64,000 nt of DNA from G963667915 sp965197385 (GCA_965197385.1 CBDANA010000006.1:1-64000); one strand, 5' to 3'; positions 42,629-51,937 are shown, numbered from the stretch's first letter. Notes: generated by a model not told the origin, from the letters alone. Numbers and translations: made by a program.

Positions 42629-43087
42629 ATGCCACGGAAGTCGGTCGCCAAATCACGATGCGCACTCTGCGGCGCCAAGGAAGTCTCGGCGCCTCGAGGC
42701 GACGCGCGATACTGCCACGACTGCTGGGACAAGAAGATCGCCATCGAGGAAATCGTCGCCAGAGAATTCGCGCTCAAGCGTTACATTCGCGCGCACAGTG
42801 CCGAGAAGTATCTCGTCTACCATTCGACGATCAAGCGGCCGTGCGGTCAGCTCGTCGTGCTGGACGACGGCTACGACCTCTTTCTGACGCTCGTCCTGTA
42901 CCCAACCTTTGGCTGGGATGAGCCCGCCTACCATCTCGACGGGGATCCGGAGGGGCGGTCGTTCGCGGAAATCCTGGTCGACGTCGTCGCGACCGAGGTA
43001 GTAGAGCCGTGGGGCGGCGGCCGCTGGCATTTGGAGATTTTTCGCTCGACCAACATCGAACCAGAGGACTGGAACGGTGAAATGTGA
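42629..43087 (+). CDS. Zinc-ribbon-containing protein of unknown function
   Basis: 152 residues. The N-terminus is basic (MPRKSVAKSRC) and carries CALC and, 18 residues on, CHDC, a four-cysteine zinc site like those of small nucleic-acid-binding proteins. The remainder is a mixed fold with KRPCGQLVVLDDGYDLFLTL, VLYPTFGWDEPAYHLDG, and a C-terminal HLEIFRSTNIEPEDW. No membrane segment or signal. I do not recognise the family. It stands alone between glgP and a lipoprotein. Confidence 0.65.
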   Translation: MPRKSVAKSRCALCGAKEVSAPRGDARYCHDCWDKKIAIEEIVAREFALKRYIRAHSAEKYLVYHSTIKRPCGQLVVLDDGYDLFLTLVLYPTFGWDEPAYHLDGDPEGRSFAEILVDVVATEVVEPWGGGRWHLEIFRSTNIEPEDWNGEM

Positions 43088-43095
43088 ACCGTCCC

Positions 43096-43155
43096 CAGCG
43101 GTCCGTGGTGAACGTCGCGCGTCGCACCGAGGCGGGAGTTTCACCACGAGCTGCT
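43096..43155. repeat. Imperfect palindrome of the CAGCCC family
   Basis: AGCGGTCCGTGGTGAAC (about 43097-43113) faces GTTTCACCACGAGCTGCT (43138-43155). It is a larger, more diverged relative of the perfect hairpin at 31760-31803. Confidence 0.5.
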
Positions 43156-43239
43156 CGTCCGCCGAGAGTTGAGCTTTTGGGCCGTCGGCCCTATAATTCC
43201 AACTCCTGCAGAACGGGAGTCACTACGGGGAGGGAGCTC

Positions 43240-43833
43240 ATGAATCGCCTCAACCTGGTTCTTGTCATCGCCCTGGCCAGCCTTGGCCTGACGGCGAGCG
43301 GATGCGGCGGCTCGGGTGGCGGTGACGCCGCGCCAGCAGCCGAGGAAGCGGCCGCGCCAGCAGCCGAGGAAACGGCCGCGCCAGCGGCCGCCGACGCGCC
43401 GGCGGCCGGGGCGGATGCCGATGTCGGCGACGCGGAGGGTGAAGCCGAGGAACGACCGCGGTTCATCGCGCCGATTCGCGGTGTCGCCGAAATTGCCTAC
43501 CTCAAGCCGAACACGCGCGTGATCAGCGGCGATGTCGTCACGACCATTAGGTTGCAAAATCGCGCGACGGGCGCCATCGCCGGCTTGAAGGTGGACGAGT
43601 TCTGGTGGGATGAGAGCGGGAACCCACTGCCGGGAGATTCGCAACGGATACGGCAGCCGCTCATGCCGGGCGAGGTCGCGACCATCGAGTTGCGGGTGCC
43701 CCGAGACTCGAGGATGAACCGGAACAACTACAGCTTCAGTCATGCCAACGGTGAGATCAAGGCTACGCTGGTGACCGAGCTTCCGGAAGAGGAAGAGGAA
43801 GCGGAAGACGAGGGAGAGCCGACCGAGCGCTAG
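43240..43833 (+). CDS. Lipoprotein, FxLYD-like domain
   Basis: 197 residues from ATG 43240 after GGGGAGGGAGC. Signal LVLVIALASLGLTASGC has a textbook lipobox (ASGC, Cys at about 22). An Ala/Pro/Glu-rich linker of about 45 residues (PAAEEAAAPAAEETAAP) spaces a beta-sandwich domain with ISGDVVTTIRLQNRATGAIA, LKVDEFWWDESGNPLPGD, and TIELRVPRDSRM, similar to FxLYD domains. A Glu-rich tail ends the protein. Envelope-anchored; role unknown. Confidence 0.75.
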   Translation: MNRLNLVLVIALASLGLTASGCGGSGGGDAAPAAEEAAAPAAEETAAPAAADAPAAGADADVGDAEGEAEERPRFIAPIRGVAEIAYLKPNTRVISGDVVTTIRLQNRATGAIAGLKVDEFWWDESGNPLPGDSQRIRQPLMPGEVATIELRVPRDSRMNRNNYSFSHANGEIKATLVTELPEEEEEAEDEGEPTER

Positions 43834-43865
43834 CCGCCCGTTACATTCGACGTCGATATGCGCGC

Positions 43866-43889
43866 GGGGCCGGTGAATTCACCGGCCCC
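43866..43889. terminator. 24-bp perfect palindrome
   Basis: A 12-bp arm, GGGGCCGGTGAA, reads inverted without any spacer around GAATTC at the centre. It lies 33 bp after the lipoprotein stop, between convergent genes, so a terminator is likely. No T-run on either side. The remaining bases to 44126 hold no gene I can support. Confidence 0.55.
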
Positions 43890-44126
43890 GTCGTGTGTAC
43901 GGCTCACGGGACGCGCGACGGGTCCTAAGTGGACAGGCGCGGACCGCGCCTCGACCGTCACGACGTGGGAGGGCGACGCCATGACTTGCGGCGCCAGCCC
44001 TCGTCGGTCCGAACCACCACGTATCGTGGGGCGTCGATTCCGCTCATCGCCCACGGGTCAGCGACGTGAACCGCACGGCTCCCTGCGCAAGCATGATGCC
44101 GACGGCCACCATCGACCACACGCCGG

Positions 44127-46253
44127 TTACGGCAGCTCGCCCGGACGCGGTGCGCGGACGCGGAACGGCACCTCGCGCATCGCGGTAGCGTCGCGGTCGA
44201 GGCGCGACCGGGCTTCGGTACGAAGGATGTAGAGGCCTGGATTCACCCCTTCGAGGGGAATCCGCACGACGTGCCCATAGCCGCCGCGACGCCCTTCGAG
44301 CTCATCGCTCGAGCGCTCATCCGCAATTTCGAACACGATCCGTCCGTCGTCGGCACGAACCAACGTCGTGACGTCCACCGAATGCGCGGTGCGCGTCTCG
44401 TTGTCGTAGACCTCGACAAACAGGAAGAGCTCGTCGCCCTCCAAGAACTCACGAAGCGTCGTCGGCTGGGTCGGCAGCACCTCGAGGAATTGCTCGTCGG
44501 ACCTGACCGTCGGCGTCCGGCTCGCGTCGGCCGAGGCCAGCGCGATCCCACTGATCTGGAGTTTGTCATCAGAAAAATCTGGCACTTCGAGATCGTAGAG
44601 CACGCTGCCGCTCTGGCCCCCGCCGGACTCGCGCGACGCCACCCGCAACTGGTAGCGCCCCGGCTCGAGGTCGAAACGTGAGACGCTCTTGAGGCCGTGC
44701 CGAACGACCGACTCGTGGGTGGCCGGCTGCAGTTCCAACTCGAGCGACTGAGTCTCGCCACCGGCGATCTTCCCCTCCGCGTCGAGAATCGTCAGCGACA
44801 GCTCGACCGTGTCCTCGAACAGCCCGTCGCGTTCGGCGAACGTCAGGTCAGTTCCGTCCAGTTCGACCACGACGGCCACCGACGCCTTCGGACGCTCGCC
44901 CACGAACGGCGCTGCCGAGACGTGCAGCGACAGCCCGCTGACCGGCAGCGGGTTGGTCATCACCTCACGCAGCCCATCGGATGCCCCTTCGCCCGCCTCG
45001 ATCAGTTCGATCTCCGGCGCCTTGCCACGCGGCGCCAAGTAGCCGTTTCGCGACCGGACGGCGAGACCCGGACGCTTGACGCGCACCTCGATCGTCCGAA
45101 ATCGCCCGTCGCGCCGACCGTCCGTCGCGTAGTACCCGAGCACGTAGTACGCACTGTTGTCCTCGATGATTCGTGCGAAGGCGCTGGTTAGATCGTTCGA
45201 ATCGACGAACGCCATTCCCCCCGTCTCATCGGCCAGGACCTGCAGGCTATCCTGCGCCAGCCGGAGGTTGTAGCGGAGCGAGTCATTGCGCAGACCGGTC
45301 GTCGCGCCGGTCGACAGATCGTCGGGAATGAGCGATACCTCGATTTCGTCGCTCCCCACCGTCGCGATCCCACGCGGATCTATCGTGTAAAGCGCCACGT
45401 TGGCCTGCGTCGCGGCGGCAATCGTCCGCCTAACCTCGGAGACGATTGTCGAGGCGTACGGCGAATTGATCGCGTCGTAGATGTCATAGTCGATCCCCTG
45501 GCTCAGGAAGACCACGGCCTTGCGGCGGCCGCGGACACCGGCAAGCCACTCGGACAGGTCGCGCAGCGTCGCCAGCGTGGCCCGCGCCTTCGTCCCCCGC
45601 TCGACGTCGAGCTCGTCGATGAGCCGCTCGGTCGGGTCCTGGCCGAGCCGGCGGAAGAAACTGTCGGTCCGGGTGAGGACGCTGGAGCGCGCGCCCTGTC
45701 CGACGAACTTGCCCACGGCATTCAGGAGCAGGCGGCGGTTGCCGGTGAACCCCTGGGCCGCATCGGAACGTCCGCTCGTGAAGAAGACCGACACCAGATC
45801 GTTGGCGCCGATGTGCCGCTCGATGAACTCGTTGGCCGCCCGCTTGACGTGACTGGTGCGCAGTGGCGTCGTGTGCAGATCGTCGAGCAGCAACACGAGC
45901 ACCCGGCCGTCGAAGGGCCGATCGTTGGACGCGACGTCCGGCGCGATTGGCGCCTCCGCAAAGAGCGGACGCTCGGCGCGCGCCACCGGGATGTTGACCA
46001 GGGAGAACGCGTCGATCGACTGCGGCTCCCCATCCTCGAACACCTCGAAATCGTCGAGCGCAAGATTACTGACGAAGTTGCCGTCCTCGTCGGTCACGAC
46101 GGCATCCACCTCGACGTAGTTGACCTCGAGCCGAAACGTCACGGGCGGCTGCTGGTCGTCCGGCCCCGTGGCCACCTGCTGGGCCGACACGCCCGCACCA
46201 AGCCAAGCCACGAGCCCGACAGCCCCCACGAACAGTCGCCAGATACGCATCAT
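44127..46253 (-). CDS. VWA domain-containing protein (VWFA-related Acidobacterial type)
   Basis: About 708 residues. Start chosen at ATG 46253, because AAGGG is 9 bases before it while the earlier ATG (46262) touches that site. Signal peptide LFVGAVGLVAWLGAGVSAQQ. Then the typical FRLEVNYVEVDAVVTDEDGN strand, LALDDFEVFEDGEPQ, and a von Willebrand A domain with VLVLLLDDLHTTPLRTSHVK in place of a classical DxSxS site. Later come VFLSQGIDYDIYDAI, LADETGGMAFVDSNDL, and SAYYVLGYYATDGRRDGRFR. This family (TIGR03436) is mostly found in Acidobacteriota. Secreted; function unknown. Confidence 0.88.
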   Translation of the reverse strand: MMRIWRLFVGAVGLVAWLGAGVSAQQVATGPDDQQPPVTFRLEVNYVEVDAVVTDEDGNFVSNLALDDFEVFEDGEPQSIDAFSLVNIPVARAERPLFAEAPIAPDVASNDRPFDGRVLVLLLDDLHTTPLRTSHVKRAANEFIERHIGANDLVSVFFTSGRSDAAQGFTGNRRLLLNAVGKFVGQGARSSVLTRTDSFFRRLGQDPTERLIDELDVERGTKARATLATLRDLSEWLAGVRGRRKAVVFLSQGIDYDIYDAINSPYASTIVSEVRRTIAAATQANVALYTIDPRGIATVGSDEIEVSLIPDDLSTGATTGLRNDSLRYNLRLAQDSLQVLADETGGMAFVDSNDLTSAFARIIEDNSAYYVLGYYATDGRRDGRFRTIEVRVKRPGLAVRSRNGYLAPRGKAPEIELIEAGEGASDGLREVMTNPLPVSGLSLHVSAAPFVGERPKASVAVVVELDGTDLTFAERDGLFEDTVELSLTILDAEGKIAGGETQSLELELQPATHESVVRHGLKSVSRFDLEPGRYQLRVASRESGGGQSGSVLYDLEVPDFSDDKLQISGIALASADASRTPTVRSDEQFLEVLPTQPTTLREFLEGDELFLFVEVYDNETRTAHSVDVTTLVRADDGRIVFEIADERSSDELEGRRGGYGHVVRIPLEGVNPGLYILRTEARSRLDRDATAMREVPFRVRAPRPGELP

Positions 46254-46474
46254 CGTGTTCATCCCTTCGAGTGCGGAACGGCCGACAGCGGCCACCCGGG
46301 CTGAGACCCGCGGCACGCGACCACCCAGACTCTATGGCATATCCTACTGTCCTAGGACGCGTGTACGCCGCAAAAGGCTTGGGACCGACTGACGACTGCC
46401 AGCAGCCGTCCTAACCTGGTAGCCCGTGGTGCGACGACCCGGCTGGCCCCGAGTGGACTGCTATACTCGCGAAG

Positions 46475-47644
46475 ATGCCCCTGAACATTCGCGCTGTCCA
46501 AGCCGCGCTGCGCGCCGACGGACTGGATGGATGGCTGCTCTACGATTTTCACGGGTCCAACCCGATTGCTGGGCGTCTCGCTGGCCTCACCGACAGTGGC
46601 AAGATGGCGACGCGCCGCTGGTATTACCTGATTCCGACGGCTGGCGAGCCGGGCGGACTCGTGCACGCCATCGAGCGCCACAATCTCGACGCGCTGCCTG
46701 GCCCCAAGCAGATCTACGCCGACCGACAGCAGCTGGAATCCGGGCTGCGCGCCCTGGTCGCCGGCCGCCGGCGCCTGGCGATGGAGTATTCGCCGGAGTG
46801 CGCGATTCCGTACATCTCCAGGGTGGACGCCGGCACCGTCGAACTGCTGCGTCGATTCGACGTCGAGCCGGTGTCGTCAGGCGATCTGGTGCAGCGCTTC
46901 GCGGCCCGGTGGGACGCCCGGGCCCTGGCCTCCCACCAGGCCGCGTCGGAGCGCCTCTATCGAATCAAGGATCGCGCCTTCCAAGCCCTACGGGCTCGGA
47001 GCGCGGCGACCGAATATGATCTCCAGCAGCACATGGTGGACTGGTTTGCCGAGGAGGGGCTGGTTAGTGACTCGGCTCCCGTGGTCGCCGTCCAGGAGCA
47101 CGCCGGCGATCCGCATTACTTGCCGTCCGCGAGCAGCGCCAGGGCGATTGGATCGGATGAGTTGGTCTTGCTGGATCTCTGGGGCAAGCTGGATCAGTCG
47201 GGCGCGGTGTTTGCCGACATCACGTGGGTGGGCTACACCGGCTCGACGGTCCCGGCGTCTGTACACGCCGCGTTCGCCGTCATCGCCTCGGCGCGCGACG
47301 AGGCGGTTCGCGTCGTCGAGGACGCGGTACGGGAAGGCCGGCCGCTGCGCGGCTGGGAAGTCGATCGGGCGGCGCACCAGGTCATCGATCGGGCCGGCTA
47401 CGGGAACTGGGTGCTGCACCGGACCGGCCACAGCCTGGGTGAAGAGGTGCACGGCAACGGCGTGCACATGGACGATTACGAAACGCATGACGACCGGCGC
47501 CTGCTGCCAGGGACGGGATTCACTATCGAGCCTGGGGTCTACAGCAAGACGTTCGGCGTCAGGACCGAGATCAATATGTACGTGGGAGCGCGCGAGGCCG
47601 TGGTGACGGGATCTCGACAATCGGAAGTCGTGACGCTCGCCTGA
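46475..47644 (+). CDS. M24 family metallopeptidase (Xaa-Pro aminopeptidase-like)
   Basis: 389 residues. N-terminal creatinase-like domain (AALRADGLDGWLLYDFHGSN) and a C-terminal pita-bread domain. The five metal ligands are visible: D in LVLLDLWGKLD, D in VFADITWVGY, H in LHRTGHSLGEEVHGNG, E in FTIEPGVYSK, E in RTEINMYVG. Removes N-terminal residues before proline, in the cytoplasm. No signal peptide. It precedes htrA in the same direction, 75 bp apart. Confidence 0.9.
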   Translation: MPLNIRAVQAALRADGLDGWLLYDFHGSNPIAGRLAGLTDSGKMATRRWYYLIPTAGEPGGLVHAIERHNLDALPGPKQIYADRQQLESGLRALVAGRRRLAMEYSPECAIPYISRVDAGTVELLRRFDVEPVSSGDLVQRFAARWDARALASHQAASERLYRIKDRAFQALRARSAATEYDLQQHMVDWFAEEGLVSDSAPVVAVQEHAGDPHYLPSASSARAIGSDELVLLDLWGKLDQSGAVFADITWVGYTGSTVPASVHAAFAVIASARDEAVRVVEDAVREGRPLRGWEVDRAAHQVIDRAGYGNWVLHRTGHSLGEEVHGNGVHMDDYETHDDRRLLPGTGFTIEPGVYSKTFGVRTEINMYVGAREAVVTGSRQSEVVTLA

Positions 47645-47719
47645 CGAATCGAGTGAGATCACCGGCGCGCCGCTCGTCGCGGACGTTCGGCGCCGGGGAA
47701 ATGGGGCTTGGAGGCATTG

Positions 47720-49219
47720 ATGTCCACGAGACGCACAACGCTTTTCTCGATGGTATTGATTGCGGTCGTGTCGATGGCGGTCGGCATGGTGATCACGTCG
47801 CGACTCGCCCTGTCGCCGACCTCGGCGGCACAGTCGTTCGCGCTTCCGCCGATGAACAGCGACCCGCTGACCGGCACGATCGACGCGCAGACGTTCCGGC
47901 GAATCGCCGCGGCGCAGACGCCGATGGTGGTCAACATCCGCACCGAGTCGCGGCGGCGGACGCAGGATTTGACGGACTTTTTCGGCGGCGACGACATGCT
48001 GCGGCGATTCTTCGGCCAACCCGACCGGGAACCGCCCCGAGAGGAGTTCTCACAGGGCGCCGGCACCGGATTCGTGATCGATTCCGACGGGTTCATCCTC
48101 ACGAACAACCATGTCGTCGAGGGCGCCACGAAGATTGAAGTCGGATTCTTCGGAGACGACGCCACCACGACCTACGAAGCCCGGCTGGTCGGGCGCGATC
48201 AGCTGACCGACAGCGCGCTCATCCAGCTCGTCGACCGTCCGGATCACGAGCTCCCGGTCGCCAAGTTTGGCGACTCCGAGCAGATGCAGCCGGGTGACTG
48301 GGTGATGGCCATCGGTAACCCGTTCAACCTGGCCCATACGGTGACGGCGGGCGTCATCAGCGCGATCGGCCGCCCCTTCCCGGTCGCCTCGGGGCGGTCG
48401 CAGGCCGTCTTGCAGACCGACGCCGCCATCAATCCGGGCAACTCGGGCGGCCCGCTGCTGAACATCCGTGGCGAGGTGGTCGGCATCAACACGGCAATCA
48501 TCAGCGACCGGGCCAGTAACTTGGGCATCGGCTTCGCCATCCCGATCAACGCGGTGCGGGAGATCCTCCCGCAGTTGCAGGGCGGCAAGGTCACGCGCGG
48601 CCGGATCGGCGTTTCAATCACCGCGGTCCAGCGCGAGGCGGTCGAGGCATTCGGGCTCTCGGATACGCGCGGGGCGGTCGTCTCGAGCGTCGAGCCGGGT
48701 GGCCCAGCCGCGCGCGGCGGGCTCGAGCCGGGCGACGTCATCGTCGAGTACGGAAACGAGCCGGTGATCGACACGGCTGACCTCCAGAGCCGGGTGACCC
48801 GGACGACGCCCGGTACCGAGATCCCGATCACGGTGATGCGCAATCGGGAGCGAACGACCGTCTCGGTGACGATCGAGGAGCTCGACCTGGACACCGAAGG
48901 CCAGCCGCGTACGGCGAGCACCGAGAATCAGAGCACCGGATTCGGCATGACCCTGGCCGACATGGACGGCCAGTGGGCGCAACGGCTGCGTGCCCCGTCG
49001 GACGTCACTGGCGCCGTCGTCACCGACCTCGAGCCGCGCGGGGTGGCTGCCCGGGCGGGCTTGCAGCGCGGCGACGTCATCGTGGAAGTCAATCGCGTGC
49101 CGGTCGACAGCGCCAGCGACGCGGTCCGGGAGCTGCAGCTGGTGGAGTCCGACGACACCGCCTTCTTCCTGGTGTGGCGGAACGGCACGGAGATCTTCAT
49201 CCAGGCCATCCGGGAGTGA
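47720..49219 (+). CDS. Do/DegQ-like serine endoprotease (HtrA)
   Basis: 499 residues from ATG 47720 behind GGAGG. N-terminal anchor or signal (LFSMVLIAVVSMAVGMVITS). Trypsin-like domain with His131 (LTNNHVVEG), Asp164 (LTDSALIQLV), Ser242 (NPGNSGGPLLN). Two PDZ domains follow: the first around GRIGVSITAVQREAVEAFGL and the second around VTDLEPRGVAARAGLQRGDV. Periplasmic protease-chaperone that clears misfolded proteins. Followed 19 bp later by a MidA-like methyltransferase gene, so they may be co-transcribed. Confidence 0.94.
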   Translation: MSTRRTTLFSMVLIAVVSMAVGMVITSRLALSPTSAAQSFALPPMNSDPLTGTIDAQTFRRIAAAQTPMVVNIRTESRRRTQDLTDFFGGDDMLRRFFGQPDREPPREEFSQGAGTGFVIDSDGFILTNNHVVEGATKIEVGFFGDDATTTYEARLVGRDQLTDSALIQLVDRPDHELPVAKFGDSEQMQPGDWVMAIGNPFNLAHTVTAGVISAIGRPFPVASGRSQAVLQTDAAINPGNSGGPLLNIRGEVVGINTAIISDRASNLGIGFAIPINAVREILPQLQGGKVTRGRIGVSITAVQREAVEAFGLSDTRGAVVSSVEPGGPAARGGLEPGDVIVEYGNEPVIDTADLQSRVTRTTPGTEIPITVMRNRERTTVSVTIEELDLDTEGQPRTASTENQSTGFGMTLADMDGQWAQRLRAPSDVTGAVVTDLEPRGVAARAGLQRGDVIVEVNRVPVDSASDAVRELQLVESDDTAFFLVWRNGTEIFIQAIRE

Positions 49220-49238
49220 CCCGGCGCCGTCCGGCGTC

Positions 49239-50363
49239 ATGAGCCTCCGCGATCTGATCGCGGAGCGGATCCGCGATGCGGGTCCGCTCACCTTCGCGGC
49301 GTACATGGAGCTGGCGCTCTACCACCCCACGCTAGGCTACTACGCCCGCGCGGCGCGGCGATCGGGCCGCACGGGCGACTTCTTCACCAGCGTCGACGTC
49401 GGCCCGCTGTTCGGCCGGTTGCTGGCCGTGCAATTCGCCGAAATGTGGGAGCTGGCCGGCGCTTGGGAAGCCAGTTCGTTCGATCTCGTCGAGGCCGGAG
49501 CAGGCAGCGGGCGCCTGGCTCGCGACGTCCTAGCCGCCGCCGCCGCCAACACGACGCCGTTCTACGATGCCCTCCGGCTGCATCTGGTGGAACGCAGCGG
49601 TACAGCGCGTGACGCCCAGCGGACCGTACTCGGTCCGCACGCCGGAAAGCTCGCCACGAGCGGCGCAGACCTCCCAGATGGCCTGACCGGCATCATCTTC
49701 GCAAACGAGCTGCTCGACGCACTGCCGGTGCATCGCGTGACGATGACCGCCGACGGCCTGGAAGAGGTCTACGTGGACCTGGACCTGCACGACGACCGGC
49801 TCGTCGAGCGACCCGACCGTCCCTCGACGCCGGCCCTGGCGGGGTACCTCGAGCAGGCCGGTGTCACGCTGCCGCCCGGCGCCGATGCAGAAATCAACCT
49901 CGCGGCGGTGGGATGGATGCGACAGGCAGCCACCTGCCTACGCCGCGGCTTCGTGGTACTGATTGACTACGGCGACGACGCCGTACGGCTGTACGGCCCC
50001 ATGCGCCGTCGCGGTACCCTGGCCGCCTATCGTCGTCACACCCAGGAGGACGCGCCGGTCGGATGGCTCAACCAGCCGGGCGACTGGGATCTGACGTCGC
50101 ACATGGACCTGACCTCGGTGACGCGCTGCGCCGAGCAGCACGGGCTCCGTTGCCTGGGGGCGCTCGACCAGACCTACTTTCTGCTGGGACTCCTCAGCGC
50201 CGAGGACCTGGGTAACGGCATGGACGGCGTCAAGCAACGGCTCGCGGTCAAGACGCTGCTCATGCCGGGTGGCCTCGGCAGCACGCACAAGGTGCTGCTC
50301 TTCGGCAAAGCGGTCGGCACGCCGGCCCTGCGCGGCTGCTCGTATCAGGTGCGCTTGACCTAG
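49239..50363 (+). CDS. SAM-dependent methyltransferase, MidA/NDUFAF7 family
   Basis: 374 residues from ATG 49239. Family opening IRDAGPLTFAAYMELALYHP and LGYYARAARRSGRTGDFFTS, SAM-binding FDLVEAGAGSGRLARDVL, and GIIFANELLDALPVHRV. The mitochondrial member methylates an arginine of complex I subunit NDUFS2; the bacterial target is not known to me. The TAG stop at 50361 is part of a CTAGCAGCCCGTCC element. Confidence 0.88.
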   Translation: MSLRDLIAERIRDAGPLTFAAYMELALYHPTLGYYARAARRSGRTGDFFTSVDVGPLFGRLLAVQFAEMWELAGAWEASSFDLVEAGAGSGRLARDVLAAAAANTTPFYDALRLHLVERSGTARDAQRTVLGPHAGKLATSGADLPDGLTGIIFANELLDALPVHRVTMTADGLEEVYVDLDLHDDRLVERPDRPSTPALAGYLEQAGVTLPPGADAEINLAAVGWMRQAATCLRRGFVVLIDYGDDAVRLYGPMRRRGTLAAYRRHTQEDAPVGWLNQPGDWDLTSHMDLTSVTRCAEQHGLRCLGALDQTYFLLGLLSAEDLGNGMDGVKQRLAVKTLLMPGGLGSTHKVLLFGKAVGTPALRGCSYQVRLT

Positions 50364-50373
50364 CAGCCCGTCC
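50360..50373 (+). repeat. Dispersed CTAGCAGCCCGTCC element at a stop codon
   Basis: 50361-50363 is the stop of the methyltransferase gene. Identical over 14 bases to 42531-42544 after glgP. Confidence 0.6.
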
Positions 50374-50423
50374 GTGATCAGGCGCTTCCCAATCTCGCTA
50401 TAATCCCTTCGGATCCAGAATCT

Positions 50424-50984
50424 GTGGCCACACCCCTGGAACGAGAAATCAAACTGCGATTCGACTCGGCGGCAGACGCCAGGCAAGCCGTGGCGCGCCT
50501 CGGTGCCACGCCGCTCCGAGCGCGACGACTGCAATGCGATTATCTGCTCGATACGGCCGGACGCGCGCTGCATGAGCAGCGCTCGACGCTTCGGGTGCGA
50601 ATCGAACCGGATGGGGCGATGTTGACCTTCAAGGGACCGCCCCGCGCATCGCCGATGAAGCTGCGTGAGGAACTCGAGACGGCGATGGCCGACGGCCGAA
50701 CGGCACTGGAGATTCTCGAGCGAGCGGGATTCACCCTCGTGTTTCGTTACGAGAAATATCGTGAAGAATTCCGGCACGACGACGTCGTCGTCGCGATCGA
50801 CGAGACGCCGATCGGCACGTTCGTGGAGCTCGAGGGTGACGCCGCCGGTATCGAGACGCTGGCGACCCGCCTCGAGTGTTTCCCCTCCGACTACATCACG
50901 GCGTCCTACCGAACGCTGTTTCTCGAGACTCGCTCGGCGACCGGAACAGCGAACGAGCACATGGTCTTCGAGCCATCGTCGTGA
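50424..50984 (+). CDS. CYTH domain protein
   Basis: 186 residues from a GTG start. The ExExK-like opening is LEREIKLRFDS. Further tunnel-fold strands: CDYLLDTAGRALHEQRSTLR, VRIEPDGAMLTFKG, LREELETAMAD, YEKYREEFRHDDVVVAIDET, and IGTFVELEGD. CYTH proteins bind triphosphates through lysines and acidic residues (CyaB-type cyclases, thiamine triphosphatases, tripolyphosphatases). Substrate cannot be told. Its stop overlaps the GTG of the nucleotidyltransferase gene. Confidence 0.88.
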   Translation: MATPLEREIKLRFDSAADARQAVARLGATPLRARRLQCDYLLDTAGRALHEQRSTLRVRIEPDGAMLTFKGPPRASPMKLREELETAMADGRTALEILERAGFTLVFRYEKYREEFRHDDVVVAIDETPIGTFVELEGDAAGIETLATRLECFPSDYITASYRTLFLETRSATGTANEHMVFEPSS

Positions 50985-51937
50985 CCACACGCGTACCGGC
51001 GCAGGCGCTAGTATTGACCGCTGGCCTCGGTCGGCGAATGCGTCCGTTGAGCGACATTCGTGCGAAGCCGGCGATCCCAGTCGCCGGCGACCCGTTGGTC
51101 CGACGGGTGCTGCGGTGGCTCGCCAAGCAGGGCGTGCGTGACGCGGTGCTCAACTTGCACCACCGCCCCGAATCGATTACGCGCGTCGTGGGAGACGGCA
51201 CCAGCCTCGGCATTCGGGTGCGCTACGCGTGGGAGCCACGCCTGCTGGGATCGGCGGGCGGCCCGCGCGCAATGATGCCATTGGTCGAGCCAGTCCCGAC
51301 GTTCATCGTGAACGGCGACACCCTGACCGACATGGCGCTCGGGAGGCTGGCCGACGAACACCGCTGTCACGGGGCCCGCGTGACGCTAGCCGTGGTCGAC
51401 CAACCCGACCGCCAGCGCTACGGCGGCGTCCTGACGGATGCGGAGGGCTGGGTCCAAGGGTTCCTCCCGGCCGGACACGACAGCCCTTCGCTCCACTTCG
51501 TCGGCATTCAGCTCGTGGAACCGGACGTCTTCCAGCCCCTCAGAGACGGCGAACCGGCGTCGACAATCGGCGGGCTCTACGCCGAGATGGTCACCAGTGG
51601 ACGTCATCTCGTGCGCGCGCATCGCGTCGACGGACGATGCCTCGACATCGGTACGCCGGCCGACTACCTGGCCACGTCACTGACGCTGGCGGCCGACGAA
51701 GGTGTCGCGAGGCTGCCCTGCGGCACGACCAGCCGGATCGACGCCTCGGCCCGCCTGGTTCGCACGGCCGTCTGGGATCACGTCGTCGTCGCAGCCGGGT
51801 GCGAGCTGACCGACTGTATCGTGACCGACGGCGTCCGCGTGGGTGTGGGCACCCAACTCACCGGACAGATTCTCATCCGGAACGATCAGGGCACTGACCC
51901 GGTTATGGTGTCGCTGACGGACGGCGCCGGCCCATGA
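50981..51937 (+). CDS. Sugar-phosphate nucleotidyltransferase, MurU-like
   Basis: 318 residues from GTG 50981, which overlaps the preceding stop by GTGA. N-terminal nucleotide-binding motif ALVLTAGLGRRMRPLSDI with KPAIPVAGDPLVRRVL, then FIVNGDTLTDMALGRL, and the C-terminal beginnings of a left-handed beta-helix (DHVVVAAGCELTDCIV). The gene is fused by ATGA overlap to an AmgK-like kinase gene. In Pseudomonas, MurU with AmgK makes UDP-MurNAc from recycled MurNAc. The same two-gene order here supports that role, though MurU itself lacks the helix, so a GDP-mannose-type enzyme remains possible. Confidence 0.8.
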   Translation: MTTRVPAQALVLTAGLGRRMRPLSDIRAKPAIPVAGDPLVRRVLRWLAKQGVRDAVLNLHHRPESITRVVGDGTSLGIRVRYAWEPRLLGSAGGPRAMMPLVEPVPTFIVNGDTLTDMALGRLADEHRCHGARVTLAVVDQPDRQRYGGVLTDAEGWVQGFLPAGHDSPSLHFVGIQLVEPDVFQPLRDGEPASTIGGLYAEMVTSGRHLVRAHRVDGRCLDIGTPADYLATSLTLAADEGVARLPCGTTSRIDASARLVRTAVWDHVVVAAGCELTDCIVTDGVRVGVGTQLTGQILIRNDQGTDPVMVSLTDGAGP

